DNA of 64,000 bases. It comes from M3007 sp043764095 (GTDB lineage: Bacteria; Bacteroidota; Bacteroidia; Chitinophagales; Saprospiraceae). The notes beneath the pieces are model-generated. The model was not told the DNA's origin. It worked only from the letters and a program-made list of their open reading frames with translations, and searched no databases. Of the stretch, positions 16,943 through 25,273 are shown one piece after another. The stretch spans positions 1 through 64,000 of the forward strand of contig JAYUKX010000104.1 in the NCBI GenBank assembly GCA_043764095.1, given 5' to 3'. The position numbers and the translations under genes are program-made. Within the stretch, counting starts at the first letter, position 1, and each line of letters begins with the position of its first letter.

Positions 16943-17770
16943 TTATGATTTCTTCTTACGGCTTACGATCAACGCATTAGACGCCTTTGTGCGGCTACGT
17001 GTTTTCAAGCCCTTAGAAGGAATACCTTTACGGCTACGTGGGTGACCACCGGATGCGCGACCCTCACCACCACCCATTGGGTGATCGACTGGGTTCATCA
17101 CAACTGGACGCGTACGTGGGCGCCAGCCTTTCCAACGGTTACGACCCGCTTTACCCATAATTTCGAGGTTGTGGTCAGAGTTACCTACGATACCAATAGT
17201 GGCACGGCAAGTAGCCAAGATACGACGCACCTCACCGGAAGGCATTTTCACTACTGCGTAGCGATCCTCACGGCCCATCAATTGGCCGGAGTTACCAGCA
17301 CTACGTGCAAGAGTACCACCGCCGCCTGGGCGCAATTCGATATTATGAATAAAAGCACCTAGTGGCACCTCAGAAAGGTACATGCAGTTACCAGTTTCTG
17401 GTGCAACACCTTTACCTGATTCTACTTGGTCACCGGCTTTAAGGCCTTTTGGTGCGATTATATAGGTCTTTTCACCGTCTGCATAATTCAGCAATGCGAT
17501 AAAAGCACTACGATTTGGATCGTATTGAATACTGTCAACCGTTGCTACACCCTCTTTATCGCGTTTGAAGTCGATAATACGGTAGCGGCGTTTGTGTCCA
17601 CCACCGCGGTTGCGCATCGTACGGCGTCCATCGGAGTTACGACCGCCAGTGCTCTTCATTGGGGAGAGCAATGACCTTTCCGGCGATACGCCTTTAGTCA
17701 AATCCGAACGGTCGATCGCTACTCGAAAGCGTGAACCGGGGGAAATGGGATTGAATTTCTTGACTGCCAT
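16943..17770 (-). CDS. rplB: 50S ribosomal protein L2
   Basis: The 275-residue protein (MAVKKFNPISPGSRFRVAID) has the conserved peptidyl-transferase-proximal segment VMNPVDHPMGGGEGRASGGH, including the key His in NPVDHP. It is required for subunit joining and activity. Confidence 0.99.
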   Translation of the reverse strand: MAVKKFNPISPGSRFRVAIDRSDLTKGVSPERSLLSPMKSTGGRNSDGRRTMRNRGGGHKRRYRIIDFKRDKEGVATVDSIQYDPNRSAFIALLNYADGEKTYIIAPKGLKAGDQVESGKGVAPETGNCMYLSEVPLGAFIHNIELRPGGGGTLARSAGNSGQLMGREDRYAVVKMPSGEVRRILATCRATIGIVGNSDHNLEIMGKAGRNRWKGWRPRTRPVVMNPVDHPMGGGEGRASGGHPRSRKGIPSKGLKTRSRTKASNALIVSRKKKS

Positions 17771-17787
17771 TATTAATAATTTATCAA

Positions 17788-18090
17788 TTATTCTTCTGTA
17801 TTGCCGAAGATATTAATAGTTTCACCTTGAGTGAGGGTTACGAACGCTTTTTTATAAGACGATTTTGTACCGCGCACAATGGTAGTTTTAGTACTACGTG
17901 ATTTTGGTTTACCCGGCATAATAGCGGTATTAACGCTAGTTACGCTCACGTTGAACATATTTTCTACGGCTTTACGGATTTCAATTTTATTGGCCGATTT
18001 AGCAACGATAAACGCATAAGTGTTTTGTTTATCGGACAATTTTGTTGATTTCTCGGTAATAACCGGTTTGATCAGAATTTGCTTAACCAT
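17788..18090 (-). CDS. rplW: 50S ribosomal protein L23
   Basis: The 100-residue protein (MVKQILIKPVITEKSTKLSD) is the docking site for trigger factor, SRP and the translocon at the tunnel exit. It follows rplD by 28 bp. Confidence 0.98.
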   Translation of the reverse strand: MVKQILIKPVITEKSTKLSDKQNTYAFIVAKSANKIEIRKAVENMFNVSVTSVNTAIMPGKPKSRSTKTTIVRGTKSSYKKAFVTLTQGETINIFGNTEE

Positions 18091-18118
18091 GATACTTTAA
18101 TTTACCTCAGTTTGATAT

Positions 18119-18745
18119 TTATGAGCAAGATTCGGTGATTTTAGCAATTGCGCTTTCTGCAATTACAATCGTTCCTGCGTTCATGATCTGATAAGTATTC
18201 AGGTCAGATGCTGGTGCGATAGAAGACCTTTCGATATTACGTGCAGATAGATAAAGCATTTTATCGTATTCTGGTGTAACAGTGAGTGGCTTTTTATCTG
18301 CTACTTGCAACGCTGCAAGTATTTGAAGAAACGCTTTTGTTTTTGGTGCATCGAACGTGAAATCTTCAACGATCATAATGCTACCTGCTTGTGCTTTAGC
18401 AGAAAGTGCGCTACGACGAGCAAGCAATTTCACTTTAGCATTCACTTTTATATCGTAGTTGCGAGGGCGTGGACCGAATACACGGCCACCACCGCGGTAC
18501 AATGGGTTATTGATGTCACCTTTACGTGATCCACCTGTTCCCTTTTGGCGGTGCAACTTACGAGTAGAACCACTCATTTCGCGGCGCTCCTTTGATTTGT
18601 GGGTACCTTGACGTTGTGCGTTCAGAAAACGTTTCACATCTAGCCACACACTGTGCTCATGCGGCTCAATCCCGAACACATTTGACGGAAGTTCAACCGT
18701 GCGGCCTGTGTCTTGACCTTGTATGTTATATACCGTGAGTTTCAT
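18119..18745 (-). CDS. rplD: 50S ribosomal protein L4
   Basis: The 208-residue protein contains the tunnel-lining loop GSTRKLHRQKGTGGSRKGDI and the RGGGRVFGPRPRNYD motif. In gammaproteobacteria L4 represses the S10 operon by attenuation in the leader; a terminator-like hairpin lies upstream here between rpsJ and rplC (19501-19534). Confidence 0.98.
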   Translation of the reverse strand: MKLTVYNIQGQDTGRTVELPSNVFGIEPHEHSVWLDVKRFLNAQRQGTHKSKERREMSGSTRKLHRQKGTGGSRKGDINNPLYRGGGRVFGPRPRNYDIKVNAKVKLLARRSALSAKAQAGSIMIVEDFTFDAPKTKAFLQILAALQVADKKPLTVTPEYDKMLYLSARNIERSSIAPASDLNTYQIMNAGTIVIAESAIAKITESCS

Positions 18746-18762
18746 TGTCTGTAAAATATGAA

Positions 18763-19383
18763 TTATTTTTCGATCACGACAACAGCACCTTTATGACCAG
18801 GAACCGCGCCTTTGATTAGAATTAGATTTTGTTCTGCGAAAATTTTCACCACTTTAAGGCGACGAACTTTCACGTTTACATTACCCATTTGTCCACCCAT
18901 CCTCATTCCTTTCATTACTTTAGCAGCGAAAGATGAGTTACCAAGCGAACCTGGAGCACGAAGACGGTTGTGCTGACCGTGTGTTTGTTGCATTACACCA
19001 CCGAAACCGTGGCGGCGTACAACACCTTGGAAACCTTTACCTTTTGATGTGCCTAGTACGTTTACTTTGTCACCTTCTTCGAAAATTTCACTTACTGTGA
19101 TTTCGTCGCCGAGTGACTTAGAAATAGACATATCGCGGAACTCAAGTACTTCCGCTTTAGGTGTGGTACCAGCCTTGTCAAAGTGGCCAATAAGGCCGGC
19201 TGGAGTGTTTTTCACTTTGCGATCTCCATATGCTAATTGTAGCGCGGAGTACCCATCGTGTTCTTTAGTGAGGACTTGTGTCACAACACATGGACCAACT
19301 TCAATTACCGTACAGGCGATATTTCTACCTGTGCTATCATAGACGCTAGTCATACCGATTTTTTTACCAATCAGACCGTTCAC
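18763..19383 (-). CDS. rplC: 50S ribosomal protein L3
   Basis: The 206-residue protein (MNGLIGKKIGMTSVYDSTGR) has the conserved RHGFGGVMQQTHGQHNRLRA region, which carries the Gln that is methylated in E. coli. It is an early-assembly large-subunit protein. The gene is separated from rpsJ by 251 bp, unusually wide for this operon. Confidence 0.99.
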   Translation of the reverse strand: MNGLIGKKIGMTSVYDSTGRNIACTVIEVGPCVVTQVLTKEHDGYSALQLAYGDRKVKNTPAGLIGHFDKAGTTPKAEVLEFRDMSISKSLGDEITVSEIFEEGDKVNVLGTSKGKGFQGVVRRHGFGGVMQQTHGQHNRLRAPGSLGNSSFAAKVMKGMRMGGQMGNVNVKVRRLKVVKIFAEQNLILIKGAVPGHKGAVVVIEK

Positions 19384-19500
19384 TGTCGTTTAATATATTT
19401 AGTTAACGATTGTTTGCGAATAAATGAACCGTGATAAAATTGCAAGACTTTTATACGGCTTTTCTGAGCGAAACGCGTTTAGGATTTGCTTAGACACACA

Positions 19501-19534
19501 AAAAGCGACTTTCCGACACTCCGGAAACGCTTTC
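19501..19534 (-). terminator. Possible attenuator between rpsJ and rplC
   Basis: On the minus strand AAAGCG (19529-19534) pairs with CGCTTT (19502-19507), and inside it TTCCG (522-526) pairs with CGGAA (511-515) around a 6-nt loop; TTTTTGTG follows the outer arm. This has the form of an intrinsic terminator placed inside the S10 operon, where it could limit or regulate read-through into rplC. The rest of the 251-bp gap shows no ORF. Confidence 0.5.
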
Positions 19535-19634
19535 GGTGACATCAGTTATTTTGAAAAATACATAATCAAAACACTTTGACAAATACCGGAAACACCAATC
19601 TTAATTCAGAAAATAAATTTGCGTATCTTTGCGA

Positions 19635-19943
19635 TTAAGTCAACTTGACTTGGATATCAACGCCGCTCGGCAGTTCCAACTTGGAGAGCGCGTCCACCGT
19701 TTTTTGGGTGGGCGTGTAGATTTCGATCAAGCGCTTGTGGGTGCGCAACTGGAACTGCTCGCGAGCTTTCTTATTCACGTGCGGAGAGCGCAAAACTGTG
19801 AATACTTCTTTCTCGGTTGGCAGCGGAATCGGTCCTGTGACCATGGCCCCACTCGCACGTACTGTTTTTACGATTTTTTCAGTAGATTTGTCTACCAAGT
19901 TATAGTCGTAAGAGCGTAATTTAATGCGAATTTTCTGATTCAT
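19635..19943 (-). CDS. rpsJ: 30S ribosomal protein S10
   Basis: The 102-residue protein (MNQKIRIKLRSYDYNLVDKS, then GPIPLPTEKEVFTVLRSPHV) is standard S10, also a partner of NusB in antitermination. It is the first gene of the cluster here; fusA, rpsG and rpsL, which often precede it, are not in this window. Confidence 0.99.
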   Translation of the reverse strand: MNQKIRIKLRSYDYNLVDKSTEKIVKTVRASGAMVTGPIPLPTEKEVFTVLRSPHVNKKAREQFQLRTHKRLIEIYTPTQKTVDALSKLELPSGVDIQVKLT

Positions 19944-20025
19944 TACCTATTAAAATAATTTAGAGAACTTTGTTGCCTTATTGAACCAAATATCATTTCG
20001 ATACTATGCTTCTCCAAAGCGGCTG

Positions 20026-20033
20026 CAAAGGTA
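20026..20033 (-). promoter_or_regulatory. Promoter -7 element of the ribosomal super-operon
   Basis: The minus strand reads TACCTTTGCAG, matching TAnnTTTG, about 85 bp before the rpsJ start. A TTG lies about 21 bp further upstream. This is the only strong promoter candidate before rpsJ. Confidence 0.6.
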
Positions 20034-20090
20034 ACTATATAGTTCCCGAACCACCAAGGAAATTTATATTTTTTTTAAAAAAAGTTTTTA

Positions 20091-20399
20091 ATGATAAAAA
20101 AGATGCTGCGACTATACCCCAAAACACAACAAAACAGGGTGTTTTTATCGCGATTACTGGAATATTACTTAGTTGTATTACAAGACTCACCGCACCAACT
20201 GTCTTTGCGCAACCTCTCTTGGGATACACGTATCCCTGAATCGGTACTGCTACGCCTATTAAATTATTATAGAACACCTGAAGATGAAACTGTGATCACC
20301 GCGGAGGACTTTCACATCGCCTTTGCCAATATTATGGTACACTACCCTACTGTGCGGCTTTGGTGGGATGTAGATGGGCAGGTGTATGTATCTATGTAA
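20091..20399 (+). CDS. Small hypothetical protein, uncertain
   Basis: The frame codes for 102 residues (MIKKMLRLYPKTQQNRVFLS), divergent from rpsJ. Its C-terminal half, with RNLSWDTRIPESVLLRLLNY and AEDFHIAFANIMVHYPTVRL, looks like sensible protein with amphipathic helices, and the amino-acid composition is not that of random frame. No family is recognised and no clear promoter is seen, so it may be a real small gene or chance. Confidence 0.4.
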   Translation: MIKKMLRLYPKTQQNRVFLSRLLEYYLVVLQDSPHQLSLRNLSWDTRIPESVLLRLLNYYRTPEDETVITAEDFHIAFANIMVHYPTVRLWWDVDGQVYVSM

Positions 20400-20512
20400 G
20401 TAGTATCTATATAGTATAGAATGGCTTAAATAGCCCTTCTGTTAACATGGATCTACCGATAATTTTTAGATTTCTATTTTGAGTCTATACCCAGTTTTTT
20501 AACTTGGGCAGA

Positions 20513-21418
20513 TCAATGTTTTAATTCCAGTTCTAAATTCAACGCTGCTTTTTGCATATACTCCTCTTCTATCTTTGTTTTGGGCGGGAAAGTAGGCTTC
20601 ATTTCTTTTAACTTTTCTAAAACAATTCTGCCAATTAGCGTATGTGCACCTATTTTATCATCGGCTGGAATAATGAACCAAGGTGCTATTTTTGTACTGG
20701 TATGTTTTATTGCTTGTTCATAAGCCTCTTGGTATATTGACCAGTATTTGCGTTCTTCTATATCATTGGATGAGAATTTCCAGTGTTTGTCTGGATTATT
20801 AATCCTGTCTAAAAATCGTTTGCATTGTTCATCTTTAGATATATGTAAAAAAAATTTCAGCACCTGAGTACCTGTTTCGATATTACTTTTTTCAAATTGA
20901 TTAATCTGATTGTACCTTAATTTCCAAAACGCCTTGTCAATTTTTGATATTTTATCGTAGCCTTTTATGCCTTCGGCTAATATTAATTCAGGATGAACCT
21001 TTGAAATCAACACATTTTCATAGTGAGAACGGTTGAAAATGACGATTTGACCATGCTCGGGGAGTTTAACCGAATGCCGCCATAAATAATCATGCTCTAA
21101 CTCAAGGACGCTTGGATGTTTGAAACTGCTGACTAAAACGCCTTGCGGGTTAACGCCTTTCATTATATGCTTAATAGTTCCGTCCTTGCCCGAACTGTCC
21201 ATTCCTTGAAAGATAATAAGTAAGGACTGGCGGTTTTCGGCATATAATCTATTTTGGAGTTTAGAAATCTCTTCAATATCTCTGTCTAGTCTGTCTTTTA
21301 AGTCATTTTTCCCTTTCGACGATTTTAGACTTACTAAGGTACTGAAATCGGATAGTTTGAATTGACTATTAGCCACCCGAATTGATTTTTGTATATCACG
21401 AATTGATTTCATTTTCAT
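20513..21418 (-). CDS. ppk2: Polyphosphate kinase 2 (PPK2 family)
   Basis: PPK2 enzymes transfer phosphate between polyphosphate and nucleoside mono- or diphosphates. The 301-residue protein has the Walker A motif GMDSSGKDG (residues 72-80), the Walker B-like IVIFNRSHYENVL (125-137) and the WRHSVKLPEHG lid region before it. Its length is that of a single-domain PPK2; which class (AMP or ADP/GDP acceptor) cannot be told. A polyphosphate glucokinase lies 3 kb away (24444-25184), which suggests polyphosphate is used here as an energy store. A second ATG two codons in (21412) is an alternative start. Confidence 0.93.
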   Translation of the reverse strand: MKMKSIRDIQKSIRVANSQFKLSDFSTLVSLKSSKGKNDLKDRLDRDIEEISKLQNRLYAENRQSLLIIFQGMDSSGKDGTIKHIMKGVNPQGVLVSSFKHPSVLELEHDYLWRHSVKLPEHGQIVIFNRSHYENVLISKVHPELILAEGIKGYDKISKIDKAFWKLRYNQINQFEKSNIETGTQVLKFFLHISKDEQCKRFLDRINNPDKHWKFSSNDIEERKYWSIYQEAYEQAIKHTSTKIAPWFIIPADDKIGAHTLIGRIVLEKLKEMKPTFPPKTKIEEEYMQKAALNLELELKH

Positions 21419-21565
21419 GTATTGGGATTAACTGTTTCTGGTATTGCCAAACAATCTTAGCAAAGACAGGAATAGGTTGATAAAATCTAAGTAAAGTGTT
21501 AAAGCCCCAAGTATTCCTAATTTTGATTTTGTTGCACGGTGATTAGTTGTGGTAGAAACGTTCAT

Positions 21566-21772
21566 TTATTGCGTTTTTAGCGTTTTTTTGATTTGCTTAT
21601 CGGTTTTCTTTGCAATTTTTTTAATAGATTTATTTACTATATTTCGAATTTTCTCTGTCAATTCAGATTTATTTTCTCTGAGTACTTTATGTACAGCTAT
21701 TTTAAGTTGTGCTTGTAAAGAATTAGCGATTGAAGTTTTAATTTTCAACGATTTTACAACGTTCTTTTCCAT
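21566..21772 (-). CDS. Small Lys-rich hypothetical protein
   Basis: The frame gives 68 residues, MEKNVVKSLKIKTSIANSLQ and so on, ending KKTDKQIKKTLKTQ. It is basic, probably all-helical, with heptad-like spacing. A TAnnTTTG element (TACCTTTG, 21910-21917) lies about 140 bp upstream on the same strand. No family is recognised. It may be a DNA- or polyphosphate-binding basic peptide, but that is only a guess from its charge and its place beside ppk2. Confidence 0.5.
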   Translation of the reverse strand: MEKNVVKSLKIKTSIANSLQAQLKIAVHKVLRENKSELTEKIRNIVNKSIKKIAKKTDKQIKKTLKTQ

Positions 21773-21909
21773 GATTTTTTTATTGAATTATTATGAGCGA
21801 TTTTGCTTTTTTTACTCCCATTTGATGGTATTTTGAACTCCTTACTATAACTCTTAATTATTTTTCATTGTATGAAATATTATATTGTGGATGAACTTTC
21901 ACAACAGTA

Positions 21910-21917
21910 CAAAGGTA
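21910..21917 (-). promoter_or_regulatory. -7 element for the small Lys-rich gene
   Basis: The minus strand reads TACCTTTG, matching the Bacteroidota -7 consensus. It lies in the 321-bp gap 21773-22093, which otherwise holds only the inverted repeat at 22027-22068. Confidence 0.45.
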
Positions 21918-22026
21918 AGCCCTCCTAATTCCTAGGCACTTACAGAATAATTAAAATGCGTTACACAATTTACATGTTCATTAAGCCAAGAAAAACGGAG
22001 TGGAAATAAGAGTATTGGGTTTTATC

Positions 22027-22068
22027 CGACACATTGCATTCACGAGGAACGATCTGTACAATGTGTCG
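22027..22068 (-). repeat. Inverted repeat after the T9SS protein gene
   Basis: CGACACATTG (22027-22036) and CAATGTGTCG (22059-22068) are exact inverted copies around a 22-nt loop, 26 bp after the stop codon of the gene at 22094. There is no T run, so it may stabilise the mRNA end or act as a weak terminator. Confidence 0.45.
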
Positions 22069-22093
22069 AACTATTGAAAGTATAATCGTTCAA

Positions 22094-23821
22094 TTATCGG
22101 ATAATAGCAAGTCGCTCGACCTTACTACTGCCATCATTATCCTGCAAGTGGATAAAATAATTACCAGAAGGTAATTCAGGTAAGTTGATTTGATAGATTT
22201 GTGCGCCGCTAACCTGTTGCTCGAATACTGCTGTGCCTAAAGGACTGATCACTGCTACTGTGCCTTCAAATACCTTATCGAAAGTGACAGATACGGTATT
22301 TGTTGCCGGATTGGGGGCTATACGAGTCCTTTGCAACGTTGGTTCATTAGTTGGCACATATAGCGTGGGAAAATATTCACAAAATCTATTATTGGTATCT
22401 TTGTTATCGCGGACGTGGTTAATTTCGGAGGCGGTTAAGCATATTTCACGCAGATCTTGGGTAGAGCAGAAAACATTAAGCGTATCAAAATCAAGTAGGA
22501 TGGATGTATTGGGCGCGAGATTTAAAGCACCAAATTCTTTTGTAACCCTGATTGCATTACTTTCACAAAATGGGTTATCGTAGCAAGAATTACCTCCAAA
22601 ATAACTTATTTTGCAATATTGAATGGTATCCATGCCTTTATTTTCTACTTGCACATATACATTGGTATAGTTGGCACTATAAAAGGTACTCATAATTGGT
22701 GGTGAAGTATTGATTTGAGCAGTACCTGTGGGTGTACCACTAAAAGAGATACCCGTTACGGCCAAATCCAAGGTAGAAGACCATGCGCCACTGTTGCCCG
22801 TAGTATCACTAAATAGCCATACCTGATTTGATGAACCAAGTATAGCATGGTTGGCCACCACAATGAGTCGGTCGCCATGTACATCGAGCAAATCGACATT
22901 GGTATAATCAACAAAGAAATCGCCCTCTGTTACGAGGTTTCTACCAAGATCATAAGCCGCAATTTCTTGAAAATCGGGGTTATAGGTTTTAATAATGGTA
23001 TTTTCGTAGATACCTTGCTTCACCAATGCGACAAAACCTTCTTTACTTGTAATCAATTTGAGGTCTTGCAATGCAATCGGGATAGGGCGTATTTCGATCA
23101 AATTGAGCATTTCACTCAGGATATAAGCATCACTTTTACCAAAGGCAACAAACCCACCTCCATGTATAGTATCCAAACGAATGATTGGCTCGGGTGAAAA
23201 CCAAGGTAAACCAATAGGATACCCCTGCAGGTCAGCAATAAACACACGATCATCCACCGCTGTAAGATAACGGTCATTACTCAATGGAATCCGATCATTT
23301 GGCCACGGCAGGTTAAAATCGAAAGAAACTGCATCGCCATTTAGGTCATACGCAAGCGGCCAAACGGCGTATCCACTTACGATAAAAGTGGAATCGGAGC
23401 CTGTAAATATTTCACGATAGCCATAATCTAGTTTTTTATGCCAAAGGATATTAATACCATCGGGAGCGATGCGGAGTATTTGGGACTTGGTAAAAATATC
23501 GCATTGAAAAATATTTAACACGACAACGACCGATCCATCTTTGAGCAAAATGGCTTGCACCGCAACCACCTGATCCAAAAAAGCGACTGAATTGGCTACA
23601 GAAAACGTGGTACTAAAGATGGGCTCCAAATTGGCATTCAATCGACGGACATGAATGCTATCACCATCGGAAAGCCCCGCCACAAAACAGCCACCATCGG
23701 GGGTAGAGCGGGTATCGGTCATGTAAAAAGCACCGATATAATGTTCTTTTTGAGTGGATTGGGCAGTCAGAGTGGCGTGGAAAAAAAGCAGAAAAAAGGT
23801 GTTTAGAATAAGTAGTTTCAT
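22094..23821 (-). CDS. Secreted protein with type IX secretion C-terminal sorting domain
   Basis: The 575-residue protein has a signal peptide (MKLLILNTFFLLFFHATLTA). A central region of beta-propeller-like repeats (SDGDSIHVRRL, DGSVVVVLN, ILRIAPDG) follows, then a CARDB-like adhesion segment around residue 390-480. The end is a typical T9SS domain: RIAPNPATNTVSVTFD, GTVAVISPLG, LPSGNYFIHLQ and a terminal LAIIR. It is exported by Sec and then by the T9SS to the cell surface or medium. Function beyond that is unknown. Confidence 0.85.
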   Translation of the reverse strand: MKLLILNTFFLLFFHATLTAQSTQKEHYIGAFYMTDTRSTPDGGCFVAGLSDGDSIHVRRLNANLEPIFSTTFSVANSVAFLDQVVAVQAILLKDGSVVVVLNIFQCDIFTKSQILRIAPDGINILWHKKLDYGYREIFTGSDSTFIVSGYAVWPLAYDLNGDAVSFDFNLPWPNDRIPLSNDRYLTAVDDRVFIADLQGYPIGLPWFSPEPIIRLDTIHGGGFVAFGKSDAYILSEMLNLIEIRPIPIALQDLKLITSKEGFVALVKQGIYENTIIKTYNPDFQEIAAYDLGRNLVTEGDFFVDYTNVDLLDVHGDRLIVVANHAILGSSNQVWLFSDTTGNSGAWSSTLDLAVTGISFSGTPTGTAQINTSPPIMSTFYSANYTNVYVQVENKGMDTIQYCKISYFGGNSCYDNPFCESNAIRVTKEFGALNLAPNTSILLDFDTLNVFCSTQDLREICLTASEINHVRDNKDTNNRFCEYFPTLYVPTNEPTLQRTRIAPNPATNTVSVTFDKVFEGTVAVISPLGTAVFEQQVSGAQIYQINLPELPSGNYFIHLQDNDGSSKVERLAIIR

Positions 23822-23924
23822 AATTGTTCAAATTTTATTGATATTCGTTAAGGCAACGAAGATCAGTCAAATCGAACGAATTATTGAAAATTATTATAGA
23901 ATCTGCTTGTTTTAGGCAAAAAAA

Positions 23925-24323
23925 CTATTTTTCTGCCCAATAATCCAATACCAATACCTTATCTAAATGTGGTTTTAGCACTTCTACAAATGCTAAGTGA
24001 GCAGGGTGTGGTAAATATACTGCACGGTCGGCCTCACTGGCAAAACTCACAAAAAAGCAATGTGTAAACCCTTGGTTGAGGTTTTCGGGGCTATTATTAG
24101 TCCCCCATTCAAATGCCTTTATTTCTTTGATCTGCGCAGGAAGTGCTTGGAATGCCTTTTCTACGGTTTTTATATCGGCTACGGCACTGCTATCTTTAAA
24201 TTTGAACAGTACAGCGTGGCGCAAAAGTTTGCCCGGAGCATCCGATGTACTTGGGGCTGGCGTATTTTGAGCGCATTGTGTATAAAGCGCTAGGGCGAGC
24301 ATTAGAACTAAAATTTGACGCAT
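23925..24323 (-). CDS. Dabb (stress-responsive alpha-beta barrel) lipoprotein
   Basis: The start is placed at 24323 (MRQILVLMLALALYTQC), which gives a lipoprotein signal ending in YTQC; the 22 upstream codons of the open frame are not a signal. The mature part has the Dabb fold: RHAVLFKFKDS, IKAFEWGTNNS, FTHCFFVSFASEADRAVYLP and HPAHLAFVEVLKPHLDKVLVLDYW. Dabb proteins are dimeric ferredoxin-like proteins with diverse roles; the specific role here is unknown. It faces the outside of the inner membrane or the outer membrane. Confidence 0.85.
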   Translation of the reverse strand: MRQILVLMLALALYTQCAQNTPAPSTSDAPGKLLRHAVLFKFKDSSAVADIKTVEKAFQALPAQIKEIKAFEWGTNNSPENLNQGFTHCFFVSFASEADRAVYLPHPAHLAFVEVLKPHLDKVLVLDYWAEK

Positions 24324-24443
24324 AAAATAGTAATAATTATATTCGTTTTGTGATCGTTTTGAATATCGTTGATGTGGATAAACCCACATTTTACGCTCAG
24401 TTACTGTAAATCAATGGTTTAAATAGGATAACACAAGTCCTTA

Positions 24444-25184
24444 TTATTGTTCTGCGGCATACGCTGCTGCTCCAATAATCCCTGCGTTATTTAATAATTT
24501 TGCAGGTACAATTCTTGCGTTAATATCAAACAACTGTTGATACTGGTCAAAAAACTTACTTTCGCCCCCACCAAGGATAAATAAATCGGGTGAAAAAAGG
24601 CGTTCTAAATGGTGCAGGTATTCATTAAATCGGCGCGCCCATTCTTTTCGCCCAATCTTGAGTCGCTCACGTGCGCCGGAAGAGCACCATTGTTCCGCGA
24701 CCTTGTTGTTTTTCCAAAGTAAATGCCCCAATTCTGTATTAGGGACGAGCATACCTTTATAAAACAAAGCAGATCCCAAACCAGAACCAATTGTAATAAG
24801 AAAAACAAGTCCGTCTTCTCCTTTCCCAACCCCTTGACGCATTTCAGCAATACCTGCTGCATCAGCGTCATTGGTGGCAAATACTTTACAGCCGCTTGCC
24901 TTACCAAAAACCTCTTCAATATTGGTACCGATCCAAGCCTGGTCAATATTGGCCGCCGATAAACAGACGCCATTTTTAACAATACTTGGAAAACCACAAC
25001 CTACCGGGCCTGAATAGTCAAAAAAGCGCACCACTTGGGCAAATGCTTCTGCCATTGCTTCGGGCGTTGCGGGTTGAGGTGTAGGAACGCGGAAGCGCTC
25101 CCCCGATAGTTTTCCTTTTTCTAAATCTACGATTGCGCCCTTAATACCGGACGCACCTACATCAATGCCTAAAATATGGCTCAT
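24444..25184 (-). CDS. ppgK: Polyphosphate glucokinase (ROK family)
   Basis: It phosphorylates glucose using polyphosphate and/or ATP. The 246-residue protein has the phosphate-binding loop GIDVGASGIKG (residues 6-16), GCGFPSIVKNG, the catalytic region TNDADAAGIAEM with NDAD at 105-108, the second phosphate loop ITIGSGLGSALF (130-141) and ELGHLLW. It lacks the zinc-binding Cys cluster of regulatory ROK proteins, and its length fits PpgK. With ppk2 nearby it points to polyphosphate metabolism. It is 90 bp downstream of pdxA. Confidence 0.85.
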   Translation of the reverse strand: MSHILGIDVGASGIKGAIVDLEKGKLSGERFRVPTPQPATPEAMAEAFAQVVRFFDYSGPVGCGFPSIVKNGVCLSAANIDQAWIGTNIEEVFGKASGCKVFATNDADAAGIAEMRQGVGKGEDGLVFLITIGSGLGSALFYKGMLVPNTELGHLLWKNNKVAEQWCSSGARERLKIGRKEWARRFNEYLHHLERLFSPDLFILGGGESKFFDQYQQLFDINARIVPAKLLNNAGIIGAAAYAAEQ

Positions 25185-25273
25185 AAAATATTTGGTGATA
25201 AAAGATAAGTCTAATTTTTCTAAAATTTTAGGACTTCCCAGTGATGTAAGTTCCTAAATGTTACCCTTACGAG

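Noticed and set aside
19629..19919. Plus-strand ORF antisense to rpsJ, preceded by TATCTTTG at about 19623-19630
   Set aside because: The frame is the shadow of rpsJ and the promoter-like octamer has no suitable -33 partner; an antisense RNA cannot be excluded but is not supported.
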